64,000 nt of DNA from Pseudonocardia sp. DSM 110487 (GCF_019468565.1 NZ_CP080521.1:3782001-3846000), one strand, 5' to 3'; positions 25,250 through 34,090 are shown, counted from the stretch's first letter. Notes: generated by a model from the letters alone, not told the origin. Translations and numbers: made by a program.

Positions 25250-26692
25250 ATGACCCAGGTGACACCGCGACGCGGCCGGTCCCGGCGGGCCGACGAGGGG
25301 CCCCGCCCGACCCGGGAACAGCGGGTGGCGCTGGGGAGGGCGGCCCGGGCGGAGGTGCCGAGGTCCAGCCACGCGGAGTTCACACCAGGGGCCCAACGGC
25401 CCGACCCGGTGACGTTGCTGGAGGGCCAAGGTGCCGCTCGCGTGCCTGAGCTCCTGCCCATCCGGTACGGGCGGATGGCCGTCTCCGCCTTCACCTACTT
25501 CCGGGGCGCCGCCCTGCCCATGGCGAACGATCTCGAGGGCACCCCGCGGACCGGGCTCACCGTCCAGGCCTGCGGCGACGCCCACCTGGCCAACTTCGGG
25601 CTGTTCGCCTCGCCCGAGCGGAAGCTCGTCTTCGACATCAACGACTTCGACGAGACCCTGCCCGGGCCGTGGGAGTGGGACGTCAAGCGGCTCGCCGCCA
25701 GTCTGGAGATCGCCGGGCGGGACAACGGGTTCGCCACCAAGGAACGCAGGGCGATCGTCCTTGCGGCGGTGTCGGCGTACCGCAGCGCGATGCGGGACTT
25801 CGCCGGGCGCACCTCGCTCGAGGTCTGGTATGCCCACATCGACGAGTCCGCCATTCAGAAAAGATTCGCTCGGGACCTCAGCGCGCAGCGCCGCCGCGTG
25901 CTCGCGCGCGGCCTCGCCAAGGCGAGGACCAAGGACAACCTGGGGGCGCTCGACCGCTTCGTCGGCGTCGACGGCGGACGGCCGCGGATCATCGGTGACC
26001 CGCCGCTGATCGTGCCCCTACGCGACCTCTCGGGCGTGGCGCTGGACCCGGCCGAGGCGGAGCGACAGCTGCGCGGCGTGCTCGACTCCTACCGGACGAC
26101 GCTGGAACCGGAGCGGCGGGCGCTGCTGGACCAGTATCAGCTCGTGGACTTCGCCCGCAAGGTCGTCGGCGTCGGCAGCGTGGGCACCCGTTCCTGGATG
26201 GCGTTCCTCGTCGGCGACGACGAGCTTGACCCGCTGTTCCTGCAGGCCAAGGAGGCGGGCCCGTCGGTGTTGGAGGGGTTCGCCGGACGTAGCGAGTACG
26301 ACAACGCGGGCCAGCGGGTCGTCGTCGGGCAGCGGCTCATGCAGGCGGTGAGTGACATCTTCCTCGGCTGGGTCCGCGTACAGGGGTTCGACGGACAGAC
26401 CAGGGACTTCTACCTGCGGCAGCTGCGGGACTGGAAGGGCTCGGCCGAGATCGGCGAGATGGTCCCGACGGGCATGCGGGCGTACGGCGAGCTGTGCGGC
26501 TGGACCCTCGCCCGTGCGCACGCCCGCACCGGGGATCGCGTCGCGATCGCTGCCTACCTCGGCTCCGGTCCGGCATTCGATCAGGCCATCCGGGATTTCG
26601 CCGCCGTCTACGCCGACCGGAACGAGCGCGATCACCGGTCGCTGGTGGACGCCATCGCGTCCGGGCGGATCAGCGCCGAATCCGGCCTGTAG
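25250..26692 (+). CDS. DUF2252 protein (kinase-like fold)
   Basis: 480-residue protein of the DUF2252 family, distantly related to aminoglycoside phosphotransferase-type kinases. CGDAHLANFGLF (catalytic Asp/His loop) and FDINDFDETLPGPWEWDVKR (metal-binding Asp loop) are present, and the N-terminal RYGRMAVSAFTYFRGAA is typical. The target and reaction are unknown. GGAGG lies upstream of the ATG. The 3' end overlaps the convergent LAL regulator gene by 61 bp, an unusually long overlap of two coding ends. Confidence 0.88.
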   Translation: MTQVTPRRGRSRRADEGPRPTREQRVALGRAARAEVPRSSHAEFTPGAQRPDPVTLLEGQGAARVPELLPIRYGRMAVSAFTYFRGAALPMANDLEGTPRTGLTVQACGDAHLANFGLFASPERKLVFDINDFDETLPGPWEWDVKRLAASLEIAGRDNGFATKERRAIVLAAVSAYRSAMRDFAGRTSLEVWYAHIDESAIQKRFARDLSAQRRRVLARGLAKARTKDNLGALDRFVGVDGGRPRIIGDPPLIVPLRDLSGVALDPAEAERQLRGVLDSYRTTLEPERRALLDQYQLVDFARKVVGVGSVGTRSWMAFLVGDDELDPLFLQAKEAGPSVLEGFAGRSEYDNAGQRVVVGQRLMQAVSDIFLGWVRVQGFDGQTRDFYLRQLRDWKGSAEIGEMVPTGMRAYGELCGWTLARAHARTGDRVAIAAYLGSGPAFDQAIRDFAAVYADRNERDHRSLVDAIASGRISAESGL

Positions 26693-29334
26693 CTGCGTGC
26701 GGACACGTCGTCCCGCCGCACGCTCCTGAGCAGCCCGTGTTCGTGGGCGGACAGCACGGCCAGTCGCCTGCTGCTCACACCGAGCTTGGTGTAGATCGAC
26801 CTCACGTGGCTCTTCACGGTGTTCACCGAGACGGTGAGGTCGGCGGCGATCTCATCCAGTGACAGGAGGGACGGGAGCAGCCCGAGCACCGTGAGCTCCC
26901 GCTCGCTCAGCAGGACCTGTCGTGTCCCATGACCTACGCCTGCGGCGAGCGCACGCTCCGCGAACGCGTCCGAGGCACCGAAGCTACCGTGCTGGTGCAC
27001 GAGGAGCTCGCGGATGCCTGGCCCGGCGTGCGTGAACGGCCGGAGGGCGTCGAGCGGCTCGGCGAGGGCCAGGGCGCTCTGCAGGGCCCGGCGGGCGGCC
27101 GGTCGTTCTCCGGCGGTGACGGCGAGCGATGTCTCCAGCAGCCACGCTTCCACCAGGCTCTGGGGGAGCAGCGCAGTCGTGGCTCCCTCCAGCACCGGCC
27201 GGAGCAGCGACCGCGCGTGCTCGCCGCGGCTGCTCGCCGCATCGGCCCACGCACGCATCATCAGCAGCTCGCCATTCTCGCCGGTGCGGTTGGCCAACCA
27301 ACCGAGTACTGTCCGCGCCGCCGCGGAGTGCCCGAGCAGCAGCGCCGCGTGGAACTCCAGCATCGCGAGCGCGGCAACCTGCTCCGGACCCGCCGGGAGG
27401 TCGCCGAACTCCGAGCGCGCCTGCTGCAGCTCGGCCAGCCCACCGGCCCTGTCTCCGCGGTCGAAGGACGCAGCACCATGAACGGCCTGCAGGGCGAACC
27501 TCAGCTGGGGAGGCGACGTTGCCGCACCCACCGCGAGGCCCTCGGTCGCGAGGCGCTCGGCCTCCGCGATCTCCGTTCGCAGGAGCGCGGAATAGGCCAG
27601 CATCGCCGTGGCGGCGCCGGACCACGCCGAGCACTCCCAGCCGTGTTCGACCGCGGCGGCAGCGGCCTCGATGCTCATCGTCCGCATCGTCTGGATGTCG
27701 CCCGTCGCGCCCGCAACGGCGCCCAGGAGGGCGAGGCACTGCATCGTCAGGTAGTCGAAGCCGTGGCTGCGGCTCAGGAGCAGCGCGGCTTCGAACTCCT
27801 CGCGTGCCCCGGCCCGGTCGTCCCTCTCGAGTCGAGCCGTGCCGCGGCTCAGTCGGGCGAGTGCCTCCAGCTCGGGTTCGACGGGCAGCTCGTCGATGAC
27901 GCCGATGGCAGGGGAGGGCGAAGACGCGGCCGGTTCGACGACACCGGCGGTGAGCTGCTCGGCCACCGCGCGCAACACGGCCAGTTCAGCCGGGCCGTCG
28001 GCCGTCCACGACTGCCGGGCGCGGCGCAGATCCCCGCGAGCTGCAGGGAGCTCCCCGGCCTCGAGGTGGGCAACCGCCGAGGTCAGAGCCAGCCAGGGAT
28101 CCGTGGCGACGGCCTGCCCGCCGGCGCTCGCGAGGGCGCGCCGCAGCGGCTCGTGGTCCCCGGCCAGGATCAGCGGAACGGCGAATCGGTGCAGCAGGTC
28201 TGCCAACAGCTCGGAGTCGTGGCTCTGCGCTGCGTGGTCAAGGGCTTGGACCGGTTCGGGCCGCCCCGCCCACCAGCGGGCGGCAACGCCGTGCAGCTCG
28301 GCTGCCCGCTTCAGCCCTTGTCGCCGGAGATCGGCGAGCAGGTGTGTGCGCAGGAGCTCCTGGACGGTGTAGGCATCGCGCTGCCGACCGATGGGCGACA
28401 GCAGGGAGGTCCGGTGCTCGAGCCCATCGAGCACGCTGCCGGCGTCCTCCCGCCCTGACAGCTCAGCGGCGAGCCCGGTCGGAACCAGTTCGCTGATGCT
28501 GATCACCCGCAGGAACTCCTGCACGTCCTCGGGCAGGTCGGAGAGGACCTCACCGACGAGATAGTCGGCGACGGAGCGTTCGTCGCCGGAGAACTGGGTC
28601 AGGAACCCGTCCCGATCCGTGGACGTGGCCACACCGAACGCGGCCAGGCGCAGCCCGGCCGCCCACCCCCCGGTGCGCTGGTGCAGGAGGGCGACCTGCG
28701 CGGGCACGAGGCACAGCCCCGACTTCTCGAGCAGCGCTGCCGTCTCGGGCAGTGAGAAGCGCAGCTGCGCGGCGCGCAGCTCGCGGAGCCGGCCCGCAAG
28801 GCGCAGCCGCGGAAGGGACAGCGGGGGATCGAGTCGGCTGGAGAGGACGAGCTGCATGCCGGCCGGGTGGCTCCGGGTCAAGATCTGGACGCCGTGCTGG
28901 GCCTCGGGATCGACCAGCTCGTGCACGTCGTCGAGGATCAACCGGATCGGTCGGGGCACTGCCTCGACGGCGTCGACGAGCTCCGCGAGGAACTCCGGCT
29001 GCGCATCCACCCGCCAGGCCCACCGGTCGTGCAGTCGACTGGAACCGGGGACCGATGGGCCTGCGGCGAGAGCTGCCACGATCGACGCCCACAACCTCCT
29101 CGGGTCGTTGTCGTCGCGGCCGAGGCTCACCCACGCGGTGTCCGCCGCCGTGCTCGCGCGCGACCAGTCCGCCAGCAGCAGAGTCTTGCCGTAACCGGCG
29201 GGGGCGCAGACGAGCGTCACGTCAGTGGTCGCGCCCGCATCGAGGGCCGCACGGAGAGCCGTCCGCACAACGAACCCCGGAGGAAGCGGCGGAATCGTGA
29301 TCTTGGCGTGCGGAACGGGTGCCACGGCGATCAA
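26632..29334 (-). CDS. LuxR-family LAL (MalT-like) ATP-binding transcriptional regulator 1
   Basis: 900-residue large regulator of the MalT/LAL type. An N-terminal STAND ATPase domain has Walker A APAGYGKT (44-51) and a Walker B-like LILDDVHELVD; a winged-helix region follows, then a long TPR-like alpha-solenoid (about residues 350-800), and a C-terminal LuxR helix-turn-helix: LLSERELTVLGLL and IAADLTVSVNTVKSHVRSIY with KLGVSSRR. Such proteins bind an inducer on the solenoid, oligomerise with ATP and activate promoters. TTG at 29334 lies close behind GGAGGGGG; GTG at 29325 is an alternative. No palindrome of standard form is next to its own promoter. Candidate reader of the palindrome regulon. 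Confidence 0.93.
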   Translation of the reverse strand: MIAVAPVPHAKITIPPLPPGFVVRTALRAALDAGATTDVTLVCAPAGYGKTLLLADWSRASTAADTAWVSLGRDDNDPRRLWASIVAALAAGPSVPGSSRLHDRWAWRVDAQPEFLAELVDAVEAVPRPIRLILDDVHELVDPEAQHGVQILTRSHPAGMQLVLSSRLDPPLSLPRLRLAGRLRELRAAQLRFSLPETAALLEKSGLCLVPAQVALLHQRTGGWAAGLRLAAFGVATSTDRDGFLTQFSGDERSVADYLVGEVLSDLPEDVQEFLRVISISELVPTGLAAELSGREDAGSVLDGLEHRTSLLSPIGRQRDAYTVQELLRTHLLADLRRQGLKRAAELHGVAARWWAGRPEPVQALDHAAQSHDSELLADLLHRFAVPLILAGDHEPLRRALASAGGQAVATDPWLALTSAVAHLEAGELPAARGDLRRARQSWTADGPAELAVLRAVAEQLTAGVVEPAASSPSPAIGVIDELPVEPELEALARLSRGTARLERDDRAGAREEFEAALLLSRSHGFDYLTMQCLALLGAVAGATGDIQTMRTMSIEAAAAAVEHGWECSAWSGAATAMLAYSALLRTEIAEAERLATEGLAVGAATSPPQLRFALQAVHGAASFDRGDRAGGLAELQQARSEFGDLPAGPEQVAALAMLEFHAALLLGHSAAARTVLGWLANRTGENGELLMMRAWADAASSRGEHARSLLRPVLEGATTALLPQSLVEAWLLETSLAVTAGERPAARRALQSALALAEPLDALRPFTHAGPGIRELLVHQHGSFGASDAFAERALAAGVGHGTRQVLLSERELTVLGLLPSLLSLDEIAADLTVSVNTVKSHVRSIYTKLGVSSRRLAVLSAHEHGLLRSVRRDDVSARSYRPDSALIRPDAMASTSDR

Positions 29335-29811
29335 TCCCCCTCCGTTCGTCGGCCACCAAATGCTCGTGCGTTCGCCTCCTGCGGCGACCGGATTGGTCCA
29401 CCCGGGAGGTCGGCAAAGGCATTTGGTCTATATGTGGAGTCCGGTCAGCCTATGGGCGGGGTCCGGGTCCAGGGCCTCCGGCCGAAGAGCAATCACGATA
29501 GGGTCATCGAGCGGCAGTGTCCAGGGCGCCGAACAGGCATGATCCGCCTCGAATGGGGGCTGAACGTAGCCTGGCCGGGCTCGTCCGGTGGGGAATACGT
29601 GGCGGGCCTGGAAGGTCCGTCCGTCCGTCCGTCGATTTCTCGACCCATGCTGGCCGCGGGTGCGGTCCAGCATCGAGATCCGATAATTCAACGCCGACTT
29701 CGTGCGGCCGGCGACACGAACATCAATTCGCTCCCGACGGGTACTGGCTGTCGACTTGAGACGATGGGGAATCGAGGCCTCGAACGGTCGAGCGGAACTC
29801 CCGCGCCCGCA
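29335..29811. other. Non-coding stretch upstream of LAL regulator 1
   Basis: About 480 nt with no convincing gene on either strand and lower GC than its surroundings (TTTGGTCTATATG around 29422, GATAATTCAA around 29685). A short tandem run of GTCC/CGTC lies at 29615-29632. A weak off-register inverted repeat, TCGCC-N6-GGCGA, lies at 29372-29387. It probably holds the LAL1 promoter. Confidence 0.5.
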
Positions 29812-29830
29812 CTCATCCGGGCGGGGCGAT
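29812..29830. promoter_or_regulatory. Regulon palindrome, site 17
   Basis: CTCATCC-GGGCG-GGGCGAT: 66 nt upstream of the second 68-residue protein gene. Confidence 0.62.
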
Positions 29831-29896
29831 GCCGGGTGGGATTCGCCGGGCGAGGCTGGGTGCGCCCGGCGCGGGCGAAAGGAGGCGAGGCCGACG

Positions 29897-30103
29897 ATGG
29901 CTACCGCGCGGTACGAGGTCCGGGTGAACGGTCGCCTCTCGGAGCGTGCCCAAGGCGCGTTCTGCACGATGGACGTCCGTCCCGTCCCTCCACAGACGAT
30001 CATGTTCGGGGAGCTGAGCGGGCAGTCCGACCTGTGTGATCTGCTCGCGCTCTGCAGCGCCATGGGGCTGGAGGTGGTCTCCCTGCAGCGTTTGCCGGGC
30101 TGA
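29897..30103 (+). CDS. Small conserved protein, 68 residues (family copy B)
   Basis: Starts MATARYEVRVNGRLSERAQG and is the same length as, and clearly related to, the product of 22536-22742. AAAGGAGG lies 9-16 nt before the ATG. The conserved elements are the YEVRVNGRL strand, the PVPPQTIMFGEL segment and the hydrophobic helix before EVVSLQRLPG. No catalytic residues stand out; a regulatory or binding role is possible. It has its own copy of the palindrome. Confidence 0.75.
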   Translation: MATARYEVRVNGRLSERAQGAFCTMDVRPVPPQTIMFGELSGQSDLCDLLALCSAMGLEVVSLQRLPG

Positions 30104-30135
30104 CCGTGACTCGCTTCCATTCCGACTGCTGGGCG

Positions 30136-30154
30136 GTCACCCGCAGTGGATGAG
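30136..30154. promoter_or_regulatory. Regulon palindrome, site 18
   Basis: GTCACCC-GCAGT-GGATGAG: a good copy with no intact gene behind it. Only a broken DUF6325-like reading frame follows on the plus strand. Confidence 0.55.
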
Positions 30155-30273
30155 GCGGTGGAGCCGGCATCGGATGCATGGGACGTGCTGGCGGAGATTC
30201 CCAACGGCTCGGCGGCGGCGCTGGTCCTGCTCGAGCGCAGGAGGCAGCGGAGCTGCACGCTCTCGAGACGCCC
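30146..30273 (+). pseudogene. Probable remnant of a DUF6325-like gene
   Basis: In one frame the sequence reads EPASDAWDVLAEIPNGSAAA and LVLLE, comparable to the IEPGTAAAIVLYEN region of the intact DUF6325 protein at 14271-14726; after 30235 a second frame reads AQEAAELHALETP, which resembles the ending of related proteins as I remember them. The N-terminal two thirds are missing and an internal deletion or frameshift joins the two parts. The remnant starts inside palindrome site 18, as if a deletion had fused the operator to the middle of the gene. The stretch is short, so chance similarity is possible. Confidence 0.4.
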
Positions 30274-30309
30274 GCCGTCGGCGCCACGTCCGACGGGGCC
30301 GGTCCACCG

Positions 30310-30573
30310 TCAGTCCGCGAACCAGACCTCCGCGAGGTCCGCGGTGGCGAGACCCTGCTCGTGAGCAATCCGCGCGAGCGCCTCCGCCAGTCCGAGTGAC
30401 AGCGCCACAGTGAAGTCGCAGAGTCCGGCCGGGCCCTCGTCCCGGGCGATCTGGTCCACCAGATTCCGCAGGACGGCCAGTCCTCGTTCGTAGCTGTGGT
30501 CGTCGGACAGCAATGCGCGCATGGCCTCGAGCACGTTCCGTTGGGAATGCGCTTCTGGGGGCGGGTGACTCAC
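30310..30573 (-). CDS. Small helical protein, 87 residues (paired family copy A)
   Basis: GTG start at 30573 with GAGGAG about 8 nt upstream. The protein is mostly alpha-helical and acidic: NVLEAMRALLSDDHSYERGL, VLRNLVDQIARDEGPAG, and the ending HEQGLATADLAEVWFAD. The ending and the spacing of helices match the divergent neighbour at 30786-31067 (ADQGLAAVDLAEVWFVD), so the two are paralogues. No known family recognised. It lies between the two LAL regulators, which suggests a role with them. Confidence 0.78.
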   Translation of the reverse strand: MSHPPPEAHSQRNVLEAMRALLSDDHSYERGLAVLRNLVDQIARDEGPAGLCDFTVALSLGLAEALARIAHEQGLATADLAEVWFAD

Positions 30574-30785
30574 GCTCGTGCTCCTCGAGCCGACGGCGAG
30601 GGCGCCATGCCGCCCTCTCCCGGGTGGCCGTGGTGACTCTAGTCCGCGTGGATGAGCTGTTCTCCACCCCTCTGGACGGATGAGGACTCCGTTCGTGGGT
30701 ACCCTGGGCCAGAGGTCCCGGAGCCGCGGAGTTGCGGCCACACGGTCGGAGCTAAGCCTAGGGTCGGGCCGCGGAGGAGCACCGC
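30574..30785. promoter_or_regulatory. Divergent promoter region with direct half-sites
   Basis: The region between the paired small-protein genes lacks a full palindrome but carries the half-site GGATGAG twice in the same direction, at 30650-30656 and 30678-30684 (28 bp apart), and GGTGACT at 30632. Direct repeats of such half-sites are how MalT boxes are arranged in part of the E. coli mal promoters. Confidence 0.35.
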
Positions 30786-31067
30786 GTGAACGAGGACAGG
30801 ACGGGCCGAGGCGAATCCGTCGACCTCTATACCCGAAGGCGGGCCTACGAGCTGGTACGAGCCGTGCTGTCCCACGACAACGACCAGGAGCAAGGAATAT
30901 CCGCGGCGCGCAGCGTCGCTGCTGCCGTGCTCGCCGAGGCCGGAACCGACAGCGTGGCCGACGTCGCCGTCGATCTGTCGATGAGGCTCGCGTCTGCACT
31001 CGAACGGATCGCGGCCGACCAGGGGTTGGCCGCGGTCGACCTCGCCGAAGTGTGGTTCGTGGACTGA
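30786..31067 (+). CDS. Small helical protein, 93 residues (paired family copy B)
   Basis: GTG start at 30786 with GGAGGAGC upstream. RRRAYELVRAVLSHDNDQEQ, ISAARSVAAAVLAEAG and the ending AADQGLAAVDLAEVWFVD repeat the pattern of the divergent 87-residue protein. Mostly helical with no membrane segment. It ends 10 nt before the convergent stop of LAL regulator 2. The pair may be anti-activators, co-factors or a small two-subunit unit; this is not shown by the sequence. Confidence 0.78.
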   Translation: MNEDRTGRGESVDLYTRRRAYELVRAVLSHDNDQEQGISAARSVAAAVLAEAGTDSVADVAVDLSMRLASALERIAADQGLAAVDLAEVWFVD

Positions 31068-31077
31068 GCGCGACAGT

Positions 31078-33687
31078 TCAGCGGAGAATGCCGCGCTCGA
31101 AGGCCGCCGTCACCGCGGTCCGCCTGCTGCTCACCCTGAGCTTGCGGTAGATCATCCGCAGCCGAGCCTGCGCCTCATCGATCGGGACGTCCAGCTCGTC
31201 GGCGATCTGCTCCATCGACAGCGGTGACGAGAGCAGCGCGATCACCCGTCGCTCAGCAGCGTCGAGACGTGTGATCCGTCGATCTTGACGATGTCCTGCG
31301 GCGAGTGCTCGCGCTGCGAACGGCTCGGCCGCGGCGGAGCGGGCGATGTGGCTGCCGAGTAACTCGCGGGCTTCTGCCTCGGCCAGTGCGAACGGCCGTA
31401 CGACGTCCAGCGACGCGCCTGAGGAGAGGGCGGTCCGCAGCGCGTGTCTTGCGGTGCGCACCTCGCCACCGGCGACGTCGATGCTGGCCTCCACCAGCAG
31501 CGCCTCGACGAAGGTGTGCGGCAGGACCGAGGGGACGGTGCCGGCGAGGATGGGCTCCACATCCGCTCGGGCGGACTGGCTCCGCCCAGCCGACAGCTCG
31601 TCCCATGCCCGCATGAGCAGCACTTCTCCCGGCATGCCAATGCGGTCGGAGAGCCAGTCGGCGACGGCGCGGGCGTCGTCCGGCCGGCCGAGCACGACCG
31701 CGGCGTGGTGTTCCAGCACCGCCAGTGAGGCTGCCTGCTCGGCGCTCAACGGGATCGCACCGAAGTCGGCCCTCGCTTGCTGCATCTGCTGCAGCCCCTC
31801 GTGATGCCGACCCGAGTCGAAGAGCGCTGCGCCGTGCACGGCCCGCAGTGCACACTCCAGGCGCGGCCGGAGCGCGGTCCCGCCTCGCTGCAGCCCTTCA
31901 CTCGCGTAGCGGCGCGCCTCGGCCGGCTCTGCCCGCATCAGTGCGGAGTAGGCGAGCATCCATCGAGCGGTGGCCGACCAGGGCGACCGATCCCATCCGC
32001 GAGCGGCCGCAACCTCGAGTGCTCCGGTCGCGGCGGCCGTCATCGCCCGGTAGTTCCCAGCGACACCCGCGACCCCGGCGAGCAGCGCCGAGCACTGCAT
32101 CTCGAGGTAGCGGAAGCCGTGCCGGCGGGCGAGCTCGAGCGCGTCCTCCAGCGCCGCGGAGGCCGCCGTCGGGTCAGCGTCGGTGAGCAAGCGCCGGCCG
32201 CCGACGCTCACGAGAGCCAGAGCACGCCACTCCGGGGCGTCGAACCGTCTCTGCTCCTCGTCGAGTGGGTGGGGATCGGCCGCGAGGTCGGCAGCGGATG
32301 CCGAGTCGAACAGTTCGGCGATGGAGCGGAGGACTGCGAGCCGGGGGTCGGGCTCGGTGGGGAACAGCTCGCCGGCGCGCCGGAGGTCGGCCTCGGCCCC
32401 CTTCGCGTCCCCGTCCTCGATGCGGATCAGCGCGGAGCACAGTGTGAGCCACGGATCGTCGGCGACGACTCGTTCGCCGAGTTCGGACAGTGCCCGGCGA
32501 AGCTCGCGGTGGTGGCCGGTCGCCATGAGCGCCGCCGCGCACCGATGCACCAGTTCGACGAGCAGTCGGTCGTCGGCTGCCCGGACGGCGTGGGCCGTCG
32601 CGGCGACGGGATCGCCCTGCGCCATCCACCATCGCGCCGCCCGGGCGTGGAGATCCGCATGCTCCTCCGTCGGCCTCGAATGCTCGGCCCGCAGGAGCGC
32701 CGCCACCAGCGGGTGGACGGTGAACGGCGCGGCAGTTGTGCGGACCGGCACGACGAGCCCTGTCTCATGGGCCAGCCGGTCCAGGAGCGGGCCTGCGTCC
32801 CGTCGGCCTGTGAGAGCGGCCGCCAACGCGGCGGGAATCGGTCCGCCAATGCTGATGGCCGACAGCACCTCCCGATCAGCGCCCGGGAGTGTGGCGAGAA
32901 GCTCGCCGACGAGGAAGTCGGCAGTTGGGCGAGTGTTCGTCGCGAACCGCTGCAGGAACTCGTGCGGATCGGCGCCGCCGCGCAGGGCGGCACCGCTCAG
33001 ACGGATACCCTCGGGCGAGCCGTGGGTGCTGCCGTGTACCTCGTTGACCTGCGCAGGAGTCAGTCGAAGGCCCAAGCGGCGCAGGAGCGCACCGGCCTCC
33101 TCCACGGTGAAGCGCAGCTGGTCGACGCGAACCTCGCGCAGGTTGCCTCCGGATCGAAGCTCGCCCAGCGACAGCGGCGAGTCCGAGCGACTGCACACCA
33201 GCAGGCGCAGCCCGGCAGGCCGGGCGACCAGGAGCGACTCCAGACCCTTCAGCGTGGCTGGAGCGACGAGTTCGTGGACGTCGTGGAGGACCAGCGTGAT
33301 CCGCACTGGCAGTGCGTCGATCGCCTCGACGACATCGGTCACGAACCCGGACCTGGCCCACGACGCGGGTGCCGCGCGGCAGAGCTCGTGGAGCCCGCTG
33401 TCCGCGGGCACGACGCGGCAGGCCTCGATGGCACTGAGGACAGTCAGCCAGAATCGGGCCGGGTCGTCGTCGGCCCGGTGAACGTCGGCCCAGGCGACCG
33501 CGGTACCCGCCGCGTCCGCAGACCGGGCCCAGTGCGCCAGCAGCGCGGTCTTACCGAATCCGGCCGGGGCGCAGACGAGCACTGCCCGGTCACCGCCGTC
33601 GTCATCCAGCGCGGCGAGCAGCCGTGGGCGAGGAACGAACGGCTCCGGGAGTACCGGAACCGACCTGCTCACGTCCGCAATCGGCAC
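31078..33687 (-). CDS. LuxR-family LAL (MalT-like) ATP-binding transcriptional regulator 2
   Basis: 869 residues. Walker A is APAGFGKT (40-47), the Walker B-like region is TLVLHDVHELV, and the long helical-repeat region carries runs such as RRHGFRYLEMQCSALLAGV that correspond one by one to LAL1 (SHGFDYLTMQCLALLGAV), so the two are paralogues. The C-terminal LuxR-type HTH is more diverged: LDAAERRVIALLSSPLSMEQ, IADELDVPIDEAQARLRMIY, KLRVSSRR. The recognition helix (PIDEAQARL versus SVNTVKSHV in LAL1) differs, so DNA specificity may differ or be lost. GTG start with GGAGGGGGG upstream. Confidence 0.92.
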   Translation of the reverse strand: MPIADVSRSVPVLPEPFVPRPRLLAALDDDGGDRAVLVCAPAGFGKTALLAHWARSADAAGTAVAWADVHRADDDPARFWLTVLSAIEACRVVPADSGLHELCRAAPASWARSGFVTDVVEAIDALPVRITLVLHDVHELVAPATLKGLESLLVARPAGLRLLVCSRSDSPLSLGELRSGGNLREVRVDQLRFTVEEAGALLRRLGLRLTPAQVNEVHGSTHGSPEGIRLSGAALRGGADPHEFLQRFATNTRPTADFLVGELLATLPGADREVLSAISIGGPIPAALAAALTGRRDAGPLLDRLAHETGLVVPVRTTAAPFTVHPLVAALLRAEHSRPTEEHADLHARAARWWMAQGDPVAATAHAVRAADDRLLVELVHRCAAALMATGHHRELRRALSELGERVVADDPWLTLCSALIRIEDGDAKGAEADLRRAGELFPTEPDPRLAVLRSIAELFDSASAADLAADPHPLDEEQRRFDAPEWRALALVSVGGRRLLTDADPTAASAALEDALELARRHGFRYLEMQCSALLAGVAGVAGNYRAMTAAATGALEVAAARGWDRSPWSATARWMLAYSALMRAEPAEARRYASEGLQRGGTALRPRLECALRAVHGAALFDSGRHHEGLQQMQQARADFGAIPLSAEQAASLAVLEHHAAVVLGRPDDARAVADWLSDRIGMPGEVLLMRAWDELSAGRSQSARADVEPILAGTVPSVLPHTFVEALLVEASIDVAGGEVRTARHALRTALSSGASLDVVRPFALAEAEARELLGSHIARSAAAEPFAARALAAGHRQDRRITRLDAAERRVIALLSSPLSMEQIADELDVPIDEAQARLRMIYRKLRVSSRRTAVTAAFERGILR

Positions 33688-34090
33688 AATGCCCCCCTCC
33701 GGTCCCCCCGGGTTTCGCGTCAGGAAGAGTCGCTCCGATCGGAACGACCTGGGCTCCTCCCGTCGGTATGAAGCATGGACGATCGACTAAGGGGATACGG
33801 AGCTCCTTCCGTCGTGCACCGCATCGCGCCCGGCGTCTGCGTCGAGCGTGAGGTGGACAACCCACGCCGCGGGGCGCTTACCAGGCAGTCGGAGTGCACC
33901 TCCCGGGCAGCGCCAAGGGGACCGCCGCCCGCGGAAACGCCGTGCCGTCGCCATGGCCCCCTGCTGCGCTAGGGACGACCGAGTCAACTCGCGCCGCGAC
34001 ACGACGGCTAGAGCCATTCGTACTCTCCGCGCCAGGCCCACTCGGCGCAGTCCCGCGCTACGGCTGCTGATGCAGTTGTCGGGCGGTTCG
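33688..34090. other. Intergenic stretch upstream of LAL regulator 2
   Basis: About 400 nt. The ORFs here are short, proline/arginine-rich and without recognisable content, so I see no gene. No copy of the palindrome was found. It should contain the LAL2 promoter and the 3' end of the repeat-protein transcript. Confidence 0.5.

Noticed and set aside
29372..29387. TCGCC-N6-GGCGA upstream of LAL1
   Set aside because: Spacing is one base off and arms are weak; not counted as a site for LAL1.
29615..29632. Short GTCC/CGTC tandem run as a regulatory microsatellite
   Set aside because: Only about four units in a non-coding stretch; no gene phase or promoter position to support a switch.
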